Positions 50,700-62,703 of a stretch of DNA of 64,000 bases are shown here, piece after piece (position 1 is the first letter of the stretch; every line of letters begins with the position of its first letter). The stretch is from Diphasiastrum complanatum (taxonomy: Eukaryota > Streptophyta > Lycopodiopsida > Lycopodiales > Lycopodiaceae), in the NCBI GenBank assembly GCA_029204225.1, contig CM055109.1, positions 27,916,861 to 27,980,860 of the forward strand, in the 5' to 3' direction. Position numbers and translations under genes: made by a program. The notes beneath the pieces were generated by a model. That model worked only from the letters and a program-made list of their open reading frames with translations. It ran no database searches and was not told where the DNA came from.

Positions 50700-51140
50700 A
50701 CTGAAAAATTATAATGTTAGGCAGTGAACGCATATTACCGATGTGATTGTTTCTTCAAAGAGTGATATGTTGAATCAATCCTAATGTCTTGTGGCGCCGA
50801 GAAGTAAATCTCGAGTGATCATGGGTTGTGATCTTGGGTATGTGATCCACACATCCTCCATTTGGTGACATCATTACTAGACACATTTGCTAGCACCCAT
50901 GAGAGCAACCTTACAAATTTACTTTTCTCTCTTTGATCCTTCTCTTCTATGAAGAATGTCGTGTGCTTTGATCTCTCTCACATGGTATCAGTTCAGGCAA
51001 TGGGTAAAGCCAAATTAAGATCAGGCAATGGCTAAAGCCTGTTGATCAAGGCAATGCCTAAAGTCTGATGATCATGGCATGAAGTTCATTTTCTAGGAGA
51101 TCTAAAGTGTAGAAACAATAAAGAGAGAAGCAAGCCTTTG
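50700..51140 (+). mobile_element. Possible copia LTR end and primer-binding site
   Basis: CTCTCTCACA ends at 50982 and is followed by TGGTATCAG at 50983-50991, the first nine bases of the tRNA-Met primer-binding site. The next 100 bases hold three diverged copies of CAGGCAATG(G)-TAAAG. No gag follows and the LTR start is not found, so this may be a stray fragment. Confidence 0.35.
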
Positions 51141-51681
51141 CTTGTTTCAGTTTTGTTCATTCCCTATTGTAAGAAATGCAAAATGAATAGAAGAGAGAGG
51201 AGTTTCATTGCTTGCAAGAATTTTTGTAATGAATGGTGTAATGATTACACAATCACAAGTGAATCGGCAATTGTTTGCTTGGTGAATTCTTGGATGAATT
51301 CCATGTACAAATGTGGAAGCCAGATGTTGCAGCATGGAAAGATTCGGTTGTAAAGGCCTATCAAAACTGCTGTGATCATGTTCTTTCAACATGTCTGAAG
51401 TCTGCTATTTATTAAGCAATGGATTCAGATGAATGTGGATTAAGCAGTGGATTCGGATGAGGTAGCAGCGACTTACAATAGCAGGGATTCAGTCAGCAAT
51501 TAGCCATAGCCTCAAGGATTGAGGCTAGCTATTCAATGTCAGAAAGGAGCAAACGTTGCAAAAGGAGCCTCGTTTTTTGTGCAAGGATCTATTGCAACTG
51601 TAGCCCGTGTCAACTCTGAATCTGATGAATGGAATCTGTGTGTAGCAGAGTGAGAATTCAGCATATTTTGCAGTCTCGTTC
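51141..51681. other. Intergenic, nothing recognised
   Basis: Overlapping 71- and 81-codon frames on opposite strands show no motif. Confidence 0.45.
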
Positions 51682-51999
51682 TTGGCATTTAGGAAGGCAA
51701 TTCTGGAAGAACCTGAACCACTCATCCAAACTCCAAATGATGTTGAAATGATGGGAGAAGAAGGTACAAATGAATATGATGAGATTCCTATGATCATACA
51801 AGACCAAATTGGGGGTAATTTGAGGCCCCCACGTTTGGATGAGATAGAATTAGAAGAAGAGGAGATTGAATATGAGGGTAACTCACATCATCAAAGAGAC
51901 ACAATCAGAAATTTACGATTATGCCTAGACCTAGATTCAGATGAGTGTCAAGACTTGTTTGATGACGAAAATAATGTAAATGATGAGAATGATCTATGA
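51682..51999 (+). CDS. Unrecognised acidic open frame, 105 codons
   Basis: I do not recognise this protein. It starts MAFRKAILEEPEPLIQ and is strongly acidic, with EEEEIEYEG and DLDSDECQDLFDDEN. It looks like the disordered tail of a larger protein, possibly the C-terminus of a transposon-encoded protein. The reading frame stays open upstream of the Met, so it may be the last exon of a decayed gene. No domain, partner exon or promoter was found. Confidence 0.25.
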   Translation: MAFRKAILEEPEPLIQTPNDVEMMGEEGTNEYDEIPMIIQDQIGGNLRPPRLDEIELEEEEIEYEGNSHHQRDTIRNLRLCLDLDSDECQDLFDDENNVNDENDL

Positions 52000-52666
52000 T
52001 TATCTATCATTCTTTTTTTATATTCATCGCAATATTTTTTATGTATATTTTTATAGATAGAGTTAAATGTGATAATTATAATACCTGAACCTTGCACTTA
52101 TGTCCTATTTCAGAATGTCACCACATATTCCCTCCCTGTGGCATGTAGGTTTTTCCATGCAAGTTGGAAAGATTAGAACCTCGCCTTTAATGGGAGAAAA
52201 GTAAGGGCTACACACCTTCCTAGGATTAGGGATTTTAATTATCTACATTTCACCTTTGCATAATAATTAATTGCTAGTGTATGCGATAAAATATGATATT
52301 GCTTTGAAAAAAATGAAAATTATGAATTACATTTAATTCTTACTATGTTAGATAACATATTCTAATAATAAAACAAATTGAAACAATACAAACTCACCGG
52401 TAAACTCACTTGAAGCTTCACTCGAAGCTTAAGTGCAAACGTGCAATTGCTCGCTCTTTAAACGCCTGCTCTCTTTTTTTTGAATATTTTTGTCACATGC
52501 ACAAGCAATTAAAAGATAACACTATATTACACAATTAAGCCATTATTATAAGCAAATTCAAACATAAAATTACCATCAAACACTATCTAGTCATCTACTA
52601 CTATAAATTTTAATCAAAACACACTCACACACATACACACTCCCTCTCCCTCTCTCTCTCTTTCTC
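52000..52666. other. Intergenic, nothing recognised
   Basis: AT-rich sequence. A CT-rich stretch at 52642-52666 borders the next LTR. Confidence 0.5.
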
Positions 52667-52671
52667 AATCA

Positions 52672-53056
52672 TGAAATTACTTGATTGATTTTGGTGAGAT
52701 ATCATCACATATATATACATGATCCATCATGGTTTTGGGCAGGTATGAGTAGCCCTAAACCTATCCCTAATGCTAGTTTTGGTGGATCTTTCATCCCTAC
52801 CAAGTTAGGGTTGGAATCTTGGAGATCCCTCAACAATGTAAAAATTACCAAAAATAGCTCCTACTTTTTTCTCTCTTGTATCTAAGCATGATTTGGACTC
52901 ATTCCAAAGGTTCTATCACTTAGGTCTACTTGAGAACATCCTTATGAATGGAATCCTATGCTATTTGGCACGTGTGACAAGCCACATCATGACCATCTAA
53001 CTATTTACAAGTCAAATGACCAAAACTAGTCAAGCTAGAATTGTGAATTTTTAACA
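52672..53056 (-). repeat. 3' LTR of the copia derivative
   Basis: 385 bp, matching 54418-54801 with few differences. The frames at 52685-52885 and 54431-54745 are copies within the LTRs, not genes. Confidence 0.75.
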
Positions 53057-53070
53057 CTCCTCCTCACTAT

Positions 53071-53390
53071 CTAGCTTGGTTCAATCATTGCTTTACTAAT
53101 CACTCCAAGTGATGATCTGAACTTCATAAAAGGTGTCTTTTGAAGTGGTTTAGTAAGTAGATCAGCTACACATTCATTTCTTGGAACATGCTCCAAAGCA
53201 ATCTCCTTGGCTTGCACCATTTCTCCAACAAAGTGATGGCATATCTCAATGTGCTTAGATCTTGCATGGAAGATTGGGTTAGATGCAAGGTGTTGGGATG
53301 ATATATTGTCATTGTAGATGATTGGTGCCTCCTATGAATCCATGATCTTTAGCTCCACCAATAATCTCTTGATCCAAAGTACCTCCTTTG
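53071..53390 (-). pseudogene. Copia RNase H fragment
   Basis: The minus strand encodes NPIFHARSKHIEICHHFVGE and then NECVADLLTKPLQ, the conserved end of copia RNase H (SKHIDxxYHFVRExV and ADxxTKxL). The start of the domain with its catalytic Asp and Glu is missing. Confidence 0.8.
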
Positions 53391-53597
53391 TAGTGGTTGT
53401 CAAAGCTGGACTGACACAAATGAAAGTTACTTTTATTGATTTGATTGAAGATCTACCTTATCCCACTTCTTAGGGACCTGAAAAGATCAGTAATAGACTT
53501 CCTAAAAAGATCTAAGAATGATCTTTAACATAATCAAATCATAGAATACTAGAAACAATGCACTTGCTTGATTGAAGTAGATAATACTAGTAGACAT

Positions 53598-53972
53598 TAG
53601 AGGAGTTTTGAGTTCCAAAAAGACCCTTTAAGAATTTGTGCAAGATGCCTTTTTATTATTAAAATATTATAACACTAATACTTTTGACTTGCCATAGCTT
53701 TCTAATTGTAGCTCAAAAGTATGTCATCTAACATATCATTAAGAAGCTCTTGTTGAGCATTTTCTAATGCACCAAACTCCGCTAAATTCGGACGTACCAC
53801 TAAAAAGTTATGCCATTTTTAGTATGGAATCAAAATGTGGACTCAAAAAGTTACGTTACGTAGATTTCAAATTTGAGTGTTTTGATTGGTCCATGTGTAA
53901 GAAAAATTTGAGAAAAAAATATAAAAAGAATCTTTACAAAGGGTCTTTTTGGGATTTATAACTCCTTTAATG
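53598..53972. repeat. 375-bp segment with imperfect 38-bp terminal inverted repeats
   Basis: The left end, around GAGGAGTTTTGAGTTCCAAAAAGACCC (53604-53630), matches the reverse complement of the right end, GGGTCTTTTTGGGATTTATAACTCC (53940-53964), with a few mismatches. The interior is non-coding. It could be a MITE or fold-back element inside the copia derivative. Confidence 0.5.
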
Positions 53973-54417
53973 ATTGTCCTCTTTCTATAAATAACAAAAA
54001 AGCTTCCAAATGATCTGATCAAGAGTGAATTTCAGCAACTTAATATACTTTCAAAATCACTTGTAAAAGATCTAAATGGAACTTAATGAGGATGCATCAC
54101 AATCTACTATCCAATCACAAGCAAAATTGATAAAATTACAGCAAATAAGGATCCTAAAACACTTGAAATGATGAGGAAACAATAGATTATGATCTCATAA
54201 GACTAGCACAACTTGAACCATCAAAATCCATCAAGAATCTATGCTTGAACCTCACTAAATGGCCCAAATCCTTGAAGAAGCCTTCACACGTGTGAAAGTA
54301 CGGCCTCCTAAACCCTAAACCCTAAACCTACATTCAATCCTATAATCACTAGGAATTACAAGAACTCAAACAATTATGAACATAGAGAGCAATTGCACCA
54401 ATATGAGAGAAAAATCA

Positions 54418-54801
54418 TGAAATTACTTGATTGATTTTGGTGAGATATCATCACCTATATATACATGATCCATCACGGTTTTGGGCAGGTATGAGTATCC
54501 CTAAACCTATCCCGAATTCTAATTTTGGTGGATCTTTCATCCCTACCAAGTTAGGGTTGGAATCTTGGAGATCCCTCAACAATGTAAAAACTACCAAAAA
54601 TAGCTCCTTTTTTCTCTCTCTTGTATCTAAGCATGATTTGGACTCATTCCAAAGGTTCTATCACTTAGGTCTACTTGAGAACATCCTTATGAATGGAATC
54701 CTAGGCTATTTGGCACGTGTGACAAGCCACATCATGACCATCTAACTATTTACAAGTCATATGACCAAAACTAGTCAAGCTAGAATTGTGAATTTTTAAC
54801 A
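54418..54801 (-). repeat. 5' LTR of the copia derivative
   Basis: The right copy, ending GAATTTTTAACA. Upstream at 54308-54330 is a short run of about three CCCTAAA units, identical to the plant telomere repeat but too short to mean a former telomere. Confidence 0.7.
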
Positions 54802-57225
54802 AAATCTAGAATTCAATACAAGTGAAGAGTGAATGCCGCAAACCGATGTCTATCAAAATTGGTTACAGAATAACTCAGAGTGTGTTTGTTCAATTGATAA
54901 GAAGTGTAACTGTAACAGTATTAGAGAAAAGGAATGCACAAGGTATGAAACTGGCTCTCTTCTCTCTATTGATAGCTGAATCTTTGCGTAAGTATAATGG
55001 CTTTGAGTGTCGCCCTTATAGAGGCGAAACACCGGCCTAACCATCGATCACCAATCATTAAAGTGTCGGTTGAGATCGGTTAATGTGTCGCTCTAGAACA
55101 TCGCCTAAAAACGTCGCGAGCTCTTAATTACAATGAATTTACAAAATGCACATAGGCCTTTACATGAATTTAGGCACTATTGCATATTTTCATGTACAAA
55201 AATTGTAAAATTTACAATATAAAACATTTAATTTGGATAATGTGGAATCATAGGCCTCCACATACATATTTAGAGGGATATTTTCTTATTTATCACTGTA
55301 CTTCAACCCAAAACTTGAGGCTATCCATGTGTAGAAGTGATTGCAAAACTCAAGTCAGTGGAGTAAATCATGTTTTTTTATCAAGTGGTGCAGGACCTTG
55401 ATTGTAGTCATGATTAGGGTAGCTTTAGGGTGAGATTAAGAGTGTTTTTATAACTCTAACATCAGGTTTGACATGAGCAGTATAAATGATGGAGCTTTCC
55501 AATGTATTGTGCATCATAAGGAAATTCCACTGAGATAGTGAGAGTTTCTATCTTCCAATCTACATTGTTTTGTGATAGGAATTTTGCACTGCTTTTTATG
55601 TATTTTATGGTAGATTAATTGTCCTAACACCTGGTTATATGTTGTACAGATTTGAACTTGATTTGGTTTCAAATGCTCAAGTAGATATTTCATTTGGTGT
55701 TGCATTGCCTAGAAAGACATGAATTGTCTAGCTATTGGAAATTTGACTGCCATAGGTCTTCTGCTTAATCATTTGTGAATTGAAATCTCTAATTTTTATC
55801 AAACAAGCTCTTCAAATTTTTAATTGGATCTCTTGCTGGAAAGGTTCTATGATAGGGCTAAGGAGGATAGAGAATGCAAGCAAAGAAGAGAGCAGGAATA
55901 TTTGTGGAATAGCTCTCCCGCTACAATGGGCTGCTAGATACAAAACAGTTTGATAGATTGTTTATGTTAAGTGTAGTCATAGCTTAAATGTTCTGGTGCC
56001 CAAGAAAATCTTAAAAATTGATTCATACTCACAAAAATAGAATGAGTACAATCCACCGAAGAGATTAGAAATGGTTTCAAGTATTAATTGATATTAGATT
56101 CAATAAGAAGTTCAGATCTGAAATAGATTGAAAGAGTAGTATGATAGTGCAAGTTCCTCAGGCATCAAAGACAGCCATCGTCTGTTTAGAGGCTGAGGAG
56201 TCGTAGATGTTTGTGTTTTGATCAGAGTGAATGAACAAGTGTTATCAAACAACAATGAAGTGCATTCAAATCATAATAAGCATTCATCTAAGTTATACAC
56301 AGATAGAAAAGCATATTGCTACTATATTACATTGAAGCACAAGGAATGACAGTTACAACCAGAATGACGGAGTAATTGGGAGGCTCAAAGTCATTCGTCT
56401 CGTGGACGGAGCATCACGTAGAATGTGCCTAGATGATCCATTTTTGTTTGCATTCATGTATTAATTACAATAAAGATTTGTCATTTAATTAGTCAAGCCG
56501 TTGCACTGGGAAGTATTTGGCTTATGATGACAACTATACAATGTGTACATAGTCAACCTCCAAGGAATGTTGATGTGGATGAGGATATTGCAAATTCTCT
56601 CACTTCGGTTTTTTTGGGAAGTGAATGCAACATTCCTCGTTCAAAATAGACGACCTTTGGGATTTTTCTCTCTCTTCGCATTTTTTGCAAAAGCAGAAGG
56701 TGTCTGTAAAACTGCAAAGGTGCCCCGAAAAACCGAAGGCGTTGAAAAATAGTTAAACTTTTGAACTGCACATAAGTTAACTTCTTCAAAATAGTTGAAA
56801 GGAAGAAGCCGAAGGTAAGTGTCGCATTTCTCAAAAAAGTGCAGATTGTGTGACACTTAGTGTATTTCTGCAGACTATTGAAAAAGTAATATATTTCTGC
56901 AGACTTGTTCTAAATGCTAGTATGTGGAAGTCCTTGAAGATGGCCAAGTCTTCAATGGTCTTCAAATAGTTGAACTTAACATTTGAACATGGAGAATAAT
57001 AGGATTGGTTACCATTTGTTGGAGATCAGTCGGAAGTTCGTTGTAGTCGTTCTTCAAATATCTCGGCTATCTAATTGTGATTTCTACAAGTATCTGATGA
57101 GCATACATAGAACCCAAAATAGGTTTCACTTGATTCTGGATCAAAGATCGGTAAACGTGCAGGAAGAATCTTGAGATAGAAATTAGTTATTCACCAAGGA
57201 GACAACTGTGGGCTTAATTTCCAAC
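54802..57225. other. Intergenic and possible LTR of the next copia element
   Basis: No gene recognised. The right part, up to 57226, must include the 3' LTR of the minus-strand copia element, but its left end cannot be set because the second LTR lies outside the window. Short frames at 56543-56834 lack motifs. Confidence 0.45.
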
Positions 57226-58651
57226 AGTCTCCCTTAAGGTCACGGCTGGTGCCTTGGTATCTTCATCAAGTTCAGCATGTTGAAAAAAATTTTGATGCTT
57301 GATCTTGGGAAGCGCTTTGGTGAAGATGTCTATGGCCATTTTTGTTGTGGAGTAGTATTGAAGGATCACCTGCCCTGAGAAAACTTTCTCCTAAATGAAA
57401 TGATACTGGATTTCTATGTGCTTGGATTTGCCATGAGATAGGAGATTCAGTGACAGTGAAATACAACTCAAGTTGTCACACAGAATGGTGGCAGCATTGA
57501 ATGACCCTTATGAGAGCCTTCCAATGGGTTATGCCTGGATTATCCATGAATTGGATGAGTGAGCTAACTTCAAAAGAGATATCAGGTCTTGTACAAACCA
57601 TTGCATACATGAGAGACCAAGTATCAATCGATAAGAATACTCTCTCATCTGCTCCTCTTCCTGCTTGGTTTGAGGACATTGGTCCTTTGACAATCGCAAA
57701 CTTGGATCCATAGGTGAGTGAGCTAACTTGCAATTAATCAGATTATATCTGATAATGGTATTGTAAAGATACCTTTGTTGAGTAATATAGATCAGCCGTC
57801 TTGCTCTGTCTCTGTGGATTTGAATGCCTAGACAAAAGTGAGCTTCGTCCATATCAGTTATGTCAACTCAAAAACCAGCATCTGTTTAGCATCCTTCACT
57901 AGACTGGTACTATTGCTGAAAAGCAACATATCATCGACATACAAGGTGATAATTATAAAGTATTGATGCACTGACTTGAAGTATACATTAGAATTGACAG
58001 TTCTTGGTCCAAAACCATGCTGGATGAGGAATGTGTTGATCCTTTGAAACCAAGGTCTAGCTGATTGCTTCAAGCCATAAAGTGCCTTATAGAGTTTATA
58101 GACATGATGCTTCATACCTTCTTGAATGTATCCTTCAGGCTGTAGCATGTAGATTTCTTCTTTGATGACTCCATTCAGATAAGTTGTTTGTACATCGAGC
58201 TGATGTACTTTGAGGTCAGCTGCTGTAGCATATGATAGGAGAGCTCAAATCGATGAATGCTTGACTACTAGACTGAAAGTCTTGTTATAGTTGATGCTGG
58301 AAATCTGAACGAATCCTTGTGCTAATAGTTGTGCCTTCTTTCGATCAATCATTCCATTTGCATTGTACTTGATTTTAAAGACCCATTTGCAATCGATAAG
58401 ATTACAACTAACAAGAGCTTCGACTAGTGACCATGTCTGGTTCTTGATAAGAGAAGAATATTCTCTGTCCATTACTTCTCTCTAGAGATCAGAGTCTGGT
58501 AGGCTAAATGCCTCTTTAGCAGATGTCGGTTCCTGCACTAAAAGACATGTAGACTCAGGAGTATATCTTGTGGGTTGTGTGCGCACTCGGCTCAATCTTC
58601 TTGGAGGAAGTGTCGGTCATTGTTGAATAGCAACAACATCTTCATTTGACT
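57226..58651 (-). mobile_element. Copia element, left part: LTR start, RNase H remnant and reverse transcriptase (minus)
   Basis: On the minus strand the region carries MDREYSSLIKNQTW and CKWVFKIKYN, the start of copia reverse transcriptase (58245-58472), then YKLYKALYGLKQSARPWF and the catalytic-site motif YVDDMLL (57858-58148). LGIQI and THWKALIRV follow (57490-57850), then a reduced RNase H with SKHIEIQYHF and IDIFTKALPK (57270-57440). A polypurine tract TTAAGGGAGAC (57227-57237) abuts an LTR starting TGTTGGAAATTAAG at 57226. RNase H has lost its first part and several frameshifts and stops are present. Its upstream continuation is at 63744-64000, displaced by the nested insertion. Confidence 0.85.
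58647..58651. repeat. Target-site duplication TGACT, left copy
   Basis: TGACT directly before the TGTTGGATT end of the nested element. The matching copy is at 63739-63743. Confidence 0.85.
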
Positions 58652-59023
58652 TGTTGGATTATTCTCCTACTAATCGACTAATCGACATTTTAATCTTTGT
58701 CCAACTTTTATCCAGACTTATAGATTCCTTCATGTTTTTACACAGACTGCATAACTACTCAGAAATAGTTTACAGTGTCAGCATTTTTTGGATTTTTACC
58801 TTTCGGGATTTTCTCTCACTTTGGCTTTTTCGCAAAATGTCAGATGGCTCAAATGTTAAGGAAATGCCTTTCGTGAAGACCTTCGCATTTTTTGCAAGAC
58901 AATTTATTGTTCGTCTTAAAGGCTACAGATGTGTTCTAACCGTTTAGCAAGTAAATTTTTAGGAAGACTATCTGGATGGATGCCAGCACATCACAACCAA
59001 CTAGATGACGTATTTGACAACCT

Positions 59024-59744
59024 ACTCAACTTTCTCAAAACTTTTGGATGCACATGCTATGTCAACATTACTCTTGATGATAGGACCAAGGAAGATCCAT
59101 CTTCAAGAAAAGGTATATTTGTTGGATATAGTGAGGTGAGTAAAGCCTACAAGGTTTACATTCCTTCTACTAACAAAGTGATTGTTAGTAGAGATGTCAT
59201 TTTTGATGAGGGGAACATTCCAAAAGTAACTTCAAATACTATTGATGTTGATGATGTGGATGGATCTAACAATCTTGATGATGATGTTATGGATCTTACT
59301 TTGGATGGTGATGATGGAGGACCTTCATCAAGTCAAAAGCCAAGAAGAACATCAAGGCAAAGGCAAACACCTTCAAGGCTCACATATGATGAAAAGAGTA
59401 AGCAAGTAGTTTCTGGAAATTATGTTGCTTTCCTAACCTCTTTTGATGAACCTACTAGTGTAGATGAAGCAAGGAACAAAGAGGAGTGGATCCAAACAAA
59501 GGATCTTGAGTATCAAGCTCTTATGAAGAATGGAACATGGAGATTGTTGGAGCTACCTAAGGACAAGAAAGCTATTGGATGTTTTCATGCTTTTACAGCA
59601 AGTAATGGATCTGGAAAACAAATTTTGTTCAATGACTTTGATGGTCAAGTTGATGATCAAGAGGTTGATCTCAAAGGGCTTCAACAACTAAGATACAACT
59701 TTGTGTATCAGAACAATTGTTTTGATATTGTATGCTCTATTTGA
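59024..59744 (+). pseudogene. Copia integrase/reverse-transcriptase fragment inside the LTR region
   Basis: The plus frame gives LKTFGCTCYVNI, GIFVGYSEVSKAYKVYIPST and VIVSRDVIFDE, the end of a copia integrase. It continues with an acidic linker, PSSSQKPRRTSRQRQTPSRL and then FDEPTSVDEARNKEEW, ALMKNGTWRLLELP, the start of reverse transcriptase. The frame is intact for about 240 codons but ends abruptly. The first 30 residues of the long open frame (58929-59023) are translated LTR. Confidence 0.85.
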
Positions 59745-60059
59745 CTAACAAATCAGAAACCAAGATCTAATACCATGTAGGTCTCAGATAGTATAAATTA
59801 CAACTCTGATACCATGTCGGGATTCAGAAGTATCGAGGTTGGCCGATAATCCTTGGTGCATGAATCTATGTCTATCGGACAAGCTACCTTCAATAATTCC
59901 AAGATCTCTCTACTTGATCCTAGCTTTGAAGTCACTGGGATCAAAGCAGTTGATTTTGTGAACATACATGTTTCTACAAAGTCTACAGAAATAGTCGGGA
60001 ATCACTCACATGTGGCTTTGACAAATTGGACATCATCTGACGAGGAATCTTATTGGGTG
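59745..60059. other. Junction sequence with decayed primer-binding sites
   Basis: Contains CTCTGATACCATGT near 59801-59814, the reverse complement of ATGGTATCAGAG, and a similar CTAATACCATGT about 40 bases before it. These look like copia primer-binding sites in minus orientation. Origin unresolved. Confidence 0.4.
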
Positions 60060-60762
60060 AAAGATAGTTCATTATTCCACTTGAATTAAAGCTAAAGACT
60101 TGCCCTAACCCTATAGAAAGTAAATTTCCAGGAAGTACTAACTAGATGGATGTTAGCTCACTATGGCCAACTGGCCATTAAGATCTACGACCTAATTAGC
60201 TGTCCTATTGGATGTGCCGCGTTTTGCTTAGTATAATAACTGATCATGCTTCTATTATTTCTAATGCTTTTCAAAAGTATTCATAGAGTATTGTACAGCT
60301 CTCTCAAGCTTTCAATCTTGAACACTCTCTAGCATTCTAGTTCAAGTCTGTAGAGTTCATATAGAGTTTTGCTATTAGCGCTTACTGTTTATCAGCAGAA
60401 GCGTAATTCAGACAGAGTTTCAATTAATCAGAGATAGCTTAGAGTATGCGGTTTCTATCCGCAATTTTCTTGTGCTCATCATCATCTATTTTATGTTGAA
60501 TCAATCTATCCTTTATTGTGTTTGGTATTATATCAGAATGTATGCATCTCTGTGATTGTTTTGTAGTTGATAAATCTCATATTGGTTTTTGTCTAATAAT
60601 TCAATACTTTATTGTTTGACTGTGTAATCACTGTAGTACTAATGATTTCAAATTAGTTATTATAAGATTGAATGTGTTTCTGTTATTATGTTTTGTTCAA
60701 TATTGATAGGTGTAGTTATGCATTAGAAAAGTAGTCATCGATATATCGACAGACTAAAGTTC

Positions 60763-61230
60763 CAAATGGATTCTCAGAGTAAAGTCAGTCTTATCGCAGA
60801 CAAAACTGAATGGATCCAATTACTACTTGTGAAAATTTAAGATGAAGACCTTGCTAATCGCCAACGAGTTGTGGAATGTTGTCATAGGTATAGAAGTGAA
60901 GCTTGAAGATGACACAACCGACTAGGGTGGAGCTTATTTTTTGTTGATACATAAGAAAAAAGAAACTTAGAAACGATTCCTAATTCAAAAATTATTTCAT
61001 GACTTGAGGTTAGCCAATGTGTTTAGGAGAAAGTCACCTCTGCTTTATTGGAGTGACAATGCACATGTTTAAAGACATTTTCAGCTCTTAATTTTTAAGA
61101 TTCTTGCATCCCTGCTCCTAATGCTATTGTTGAACACATTTGTCAAAGTATTGCCAAACATGAGTAACAATTGCCTCTCAACAATGCTCACTCTACAAAT
61201 CCTATCAAGAATCACATGTAAGGAGGGGGG
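60763..61230 (+). pseudogene. Broken copia gag start
   Basis: MDSQSKVSLIADKTEWIQLL (60763 on) is followed, after a stop and frame change, by KMKTLLIANELWNVVIG and EVKLEDDTTD. This resembles the first part of copia gag (W-x-x-W...LW..V.G). It is then lost in stops. It follows the diverged LTR piece, as a gag should follow a 5' LTR, but no primer-binding site is visible between them. Confidence 0.6.
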
Positions 61231-61232
61231 TA

Positions 61233-61728
61233 TGTGGTACACCACATTATCCATTTTTTAGTATTATTAGTATTTATAGAAATATTTTTGAATGTTGAAA
61301 GACACTTAAAAGTGTATGAAGACCTATAATACTTATTCACAGTTATAATTAGGTTGCCCAACATGAAAGGGTCAATTTGGTCCTATCCTAATTGGACCTA
61401 GAAGACTTGAGGATGAAGTTATGTTTGAATTTAAAAAATGCAAAAAAAAAAAAAATTGTTGAAGATTTCAAAGAAAAGAGGTGGCTTTTGGAATGTTCTA
61501 GGCTAGGATTCTTAGCCAGCTTTGCACCCATATACATGACTCATTTTGAAAGAGTGGTAGACACAACATTTTGTGAGAAGAATGAGCGATCAATCTACCA
61601 ACACAAATCACTATGGATTGAGATTGAGAGGAGCTTGTCAGCTTCAATGATTAATGTATAGAATCTTTCAACTTCTCTAAAAATTGTTGATGACTAACTT
61701 GCACAACATATCACTAAATGACCATTTT
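61233..61728. other. Possible LTR start fragment with polypurine tract
   Basis: GTAAGGAGGGGGGTA (61219-61232) followed by TGTGGTACACCACATTATCC looks like a polypurine tract joined to an LTR start; TGTGGTACACCACA is itself a palindrome. The rest is AT-rich. The 89-codon frame at 61392-61661 has no motif. Confidence 0.4.
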
Positions 61729-61815
61729 TCATAATGCTTCATTCATTACATATGTCGTTCGAACTCTTTTCATTCGATTCTTTTCGACCTATCTTTTACA
61801 CACCTCTTTCCAACA

Positions 61816-61827
61816 TGGTATCAGAGC
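61816..61827 (+). promoter_or_regulatory. Primer-binding site, initiator tRNA-Met type
   Basis: TGGTATCAGAGC directly follows the LTR end CCAACA. This is the canonical copia site, and it fixes the end of the 5' LTR at 61815. Confidence 0.9.
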
Positions 61828-61942
61828 ATTGATTCTTCTTCAAGGCGTAATATTATATCAGAATACAAGCTCTTATACTTGATATCTTTCATGATATCAA
61901 ATTATTCTTCAGTTCGAATCAATTTGTTTCGGTATCAAAGAA

Positions 61943-62696
61943 TTGATTTTCAATTGTAGCGCAACACTGTATCTCCAAACAATCGAAGAGAAGGAGCAGA
62001 TGCATGAGTATTTCTATCATTTGATAATAGGATCTCTTATGTACGCAATGATCTATATTAGGCCAAACATGGCTTTTGCAGTCAGCTCCTTAAGTCAGTT
62101 TATGACTAACCCTGGTATGACACATTGGAAGGCTCTTATAAGAGTCATGAGATATCTTCGAGCTACTATGGACTTTTGCATTTGTTATGGAACAGTCGAC
62201 AATGACAAACTCAATTTACTAATTGTTTCACATATGCAAGTTGGGCGGGAGATGTAGACACTCGTAAATCCACTGCTGGATTTACATTCTTCCTCAAAAA
62301 TGGTCTATTTCCTGGAACAGTCGAAAGCAATCTTCGATAGCTCTATCTTCTACAGAATCAGAGTACATCGCAGTCTCACAAGCTGAAGCAATTTGGTTGA
62401 GAAACTTACTTTCAGATATAAATCTAAATCAATATGCTACGACATTACTATTTTGTGATAATCAAAGTGCCATTGTCTTATCAACCAACCCTAGATTTCA
62501 TTCTAGGAGTAAGCACATTGAACTGAAGTATCACTATGTCAGAAGCAAAGTTCTCGACAAAGAGGTCAGATTGCAGGACTGTCGGACACAAGATATGACA
62601 ACAGATATTTTTACTAAAGCATTAAGCTTGGATGCACACAGAAAGTTTTGTGTAGAACTAAGTTTAAAGTTCAAGGCATTCATGGATTCAGATTAA
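61943..62696 (+). pseudogene. Copia reverse transcriptase end and RNase H, frameshifted
   Basis: 61943-62257 gives EKEQMHEYFYHLIIGSLMYA, RPNMAFAVSSLSQF and MTHWKALIRVMRYLRAT, the end of copia reverse transcriptase. After a frameshift near 62255, RNase H continues with ESEYIAVSQAEAIWLRNLL, LLFCDNQSAIVLS, HIELKYHYVRSKV and TTDIFTKAL to a TAA at 62694-62696. The polypurine tract overlaps the stop. Confidence 0.85.
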
Positions 62697-62703
62697 GGGG
62701 GAG

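Larger units (their letters stand above)
52672..54801 (-). mobile_element. Copia deletion derivative with an LTR pair (minus strand)
   Basis: Two closely similar LTR-like blocks, TGAAATTACTTG...GAATTTTTAACA, lie at 52672-53056 and 54418-54801 in the same orientation. On the minus strand, just before the left LTR, is a purine tract GTGAGGAGGAG (53057-53067). Before that is the end of copia RNase H: HARSKHIEICHHFVGEM, ADLLTKPLQ and a stop at 53071-53073. Coding likeness covers only about 53071-53390; the remaining 1 kb up to the right LTR has no pol or gag and contains an inverted-repeat structure. No primer-binding site is recognisable beside the right LTR. Confidence 0.75.
58652..61815 (+). 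repeat. Composite 5' LTR region of the nested element
   Basis: 58652-59022 matches 62704-63076 of the 3' LTR. About 60060-60727 is a more diverged match to about 63000-63622. About 61729-61815 matches the last 90 bases of the 3' LTR. Between these lie two non-LTR pieces of roughly 1 kb each. Confidence 0.7.

Noticed and set aside
54308-54330. Interstitial telomere repeat (CCCTAAA)
   Set aside because: Only about three units; common by chance and in LTRs in plant genomes.
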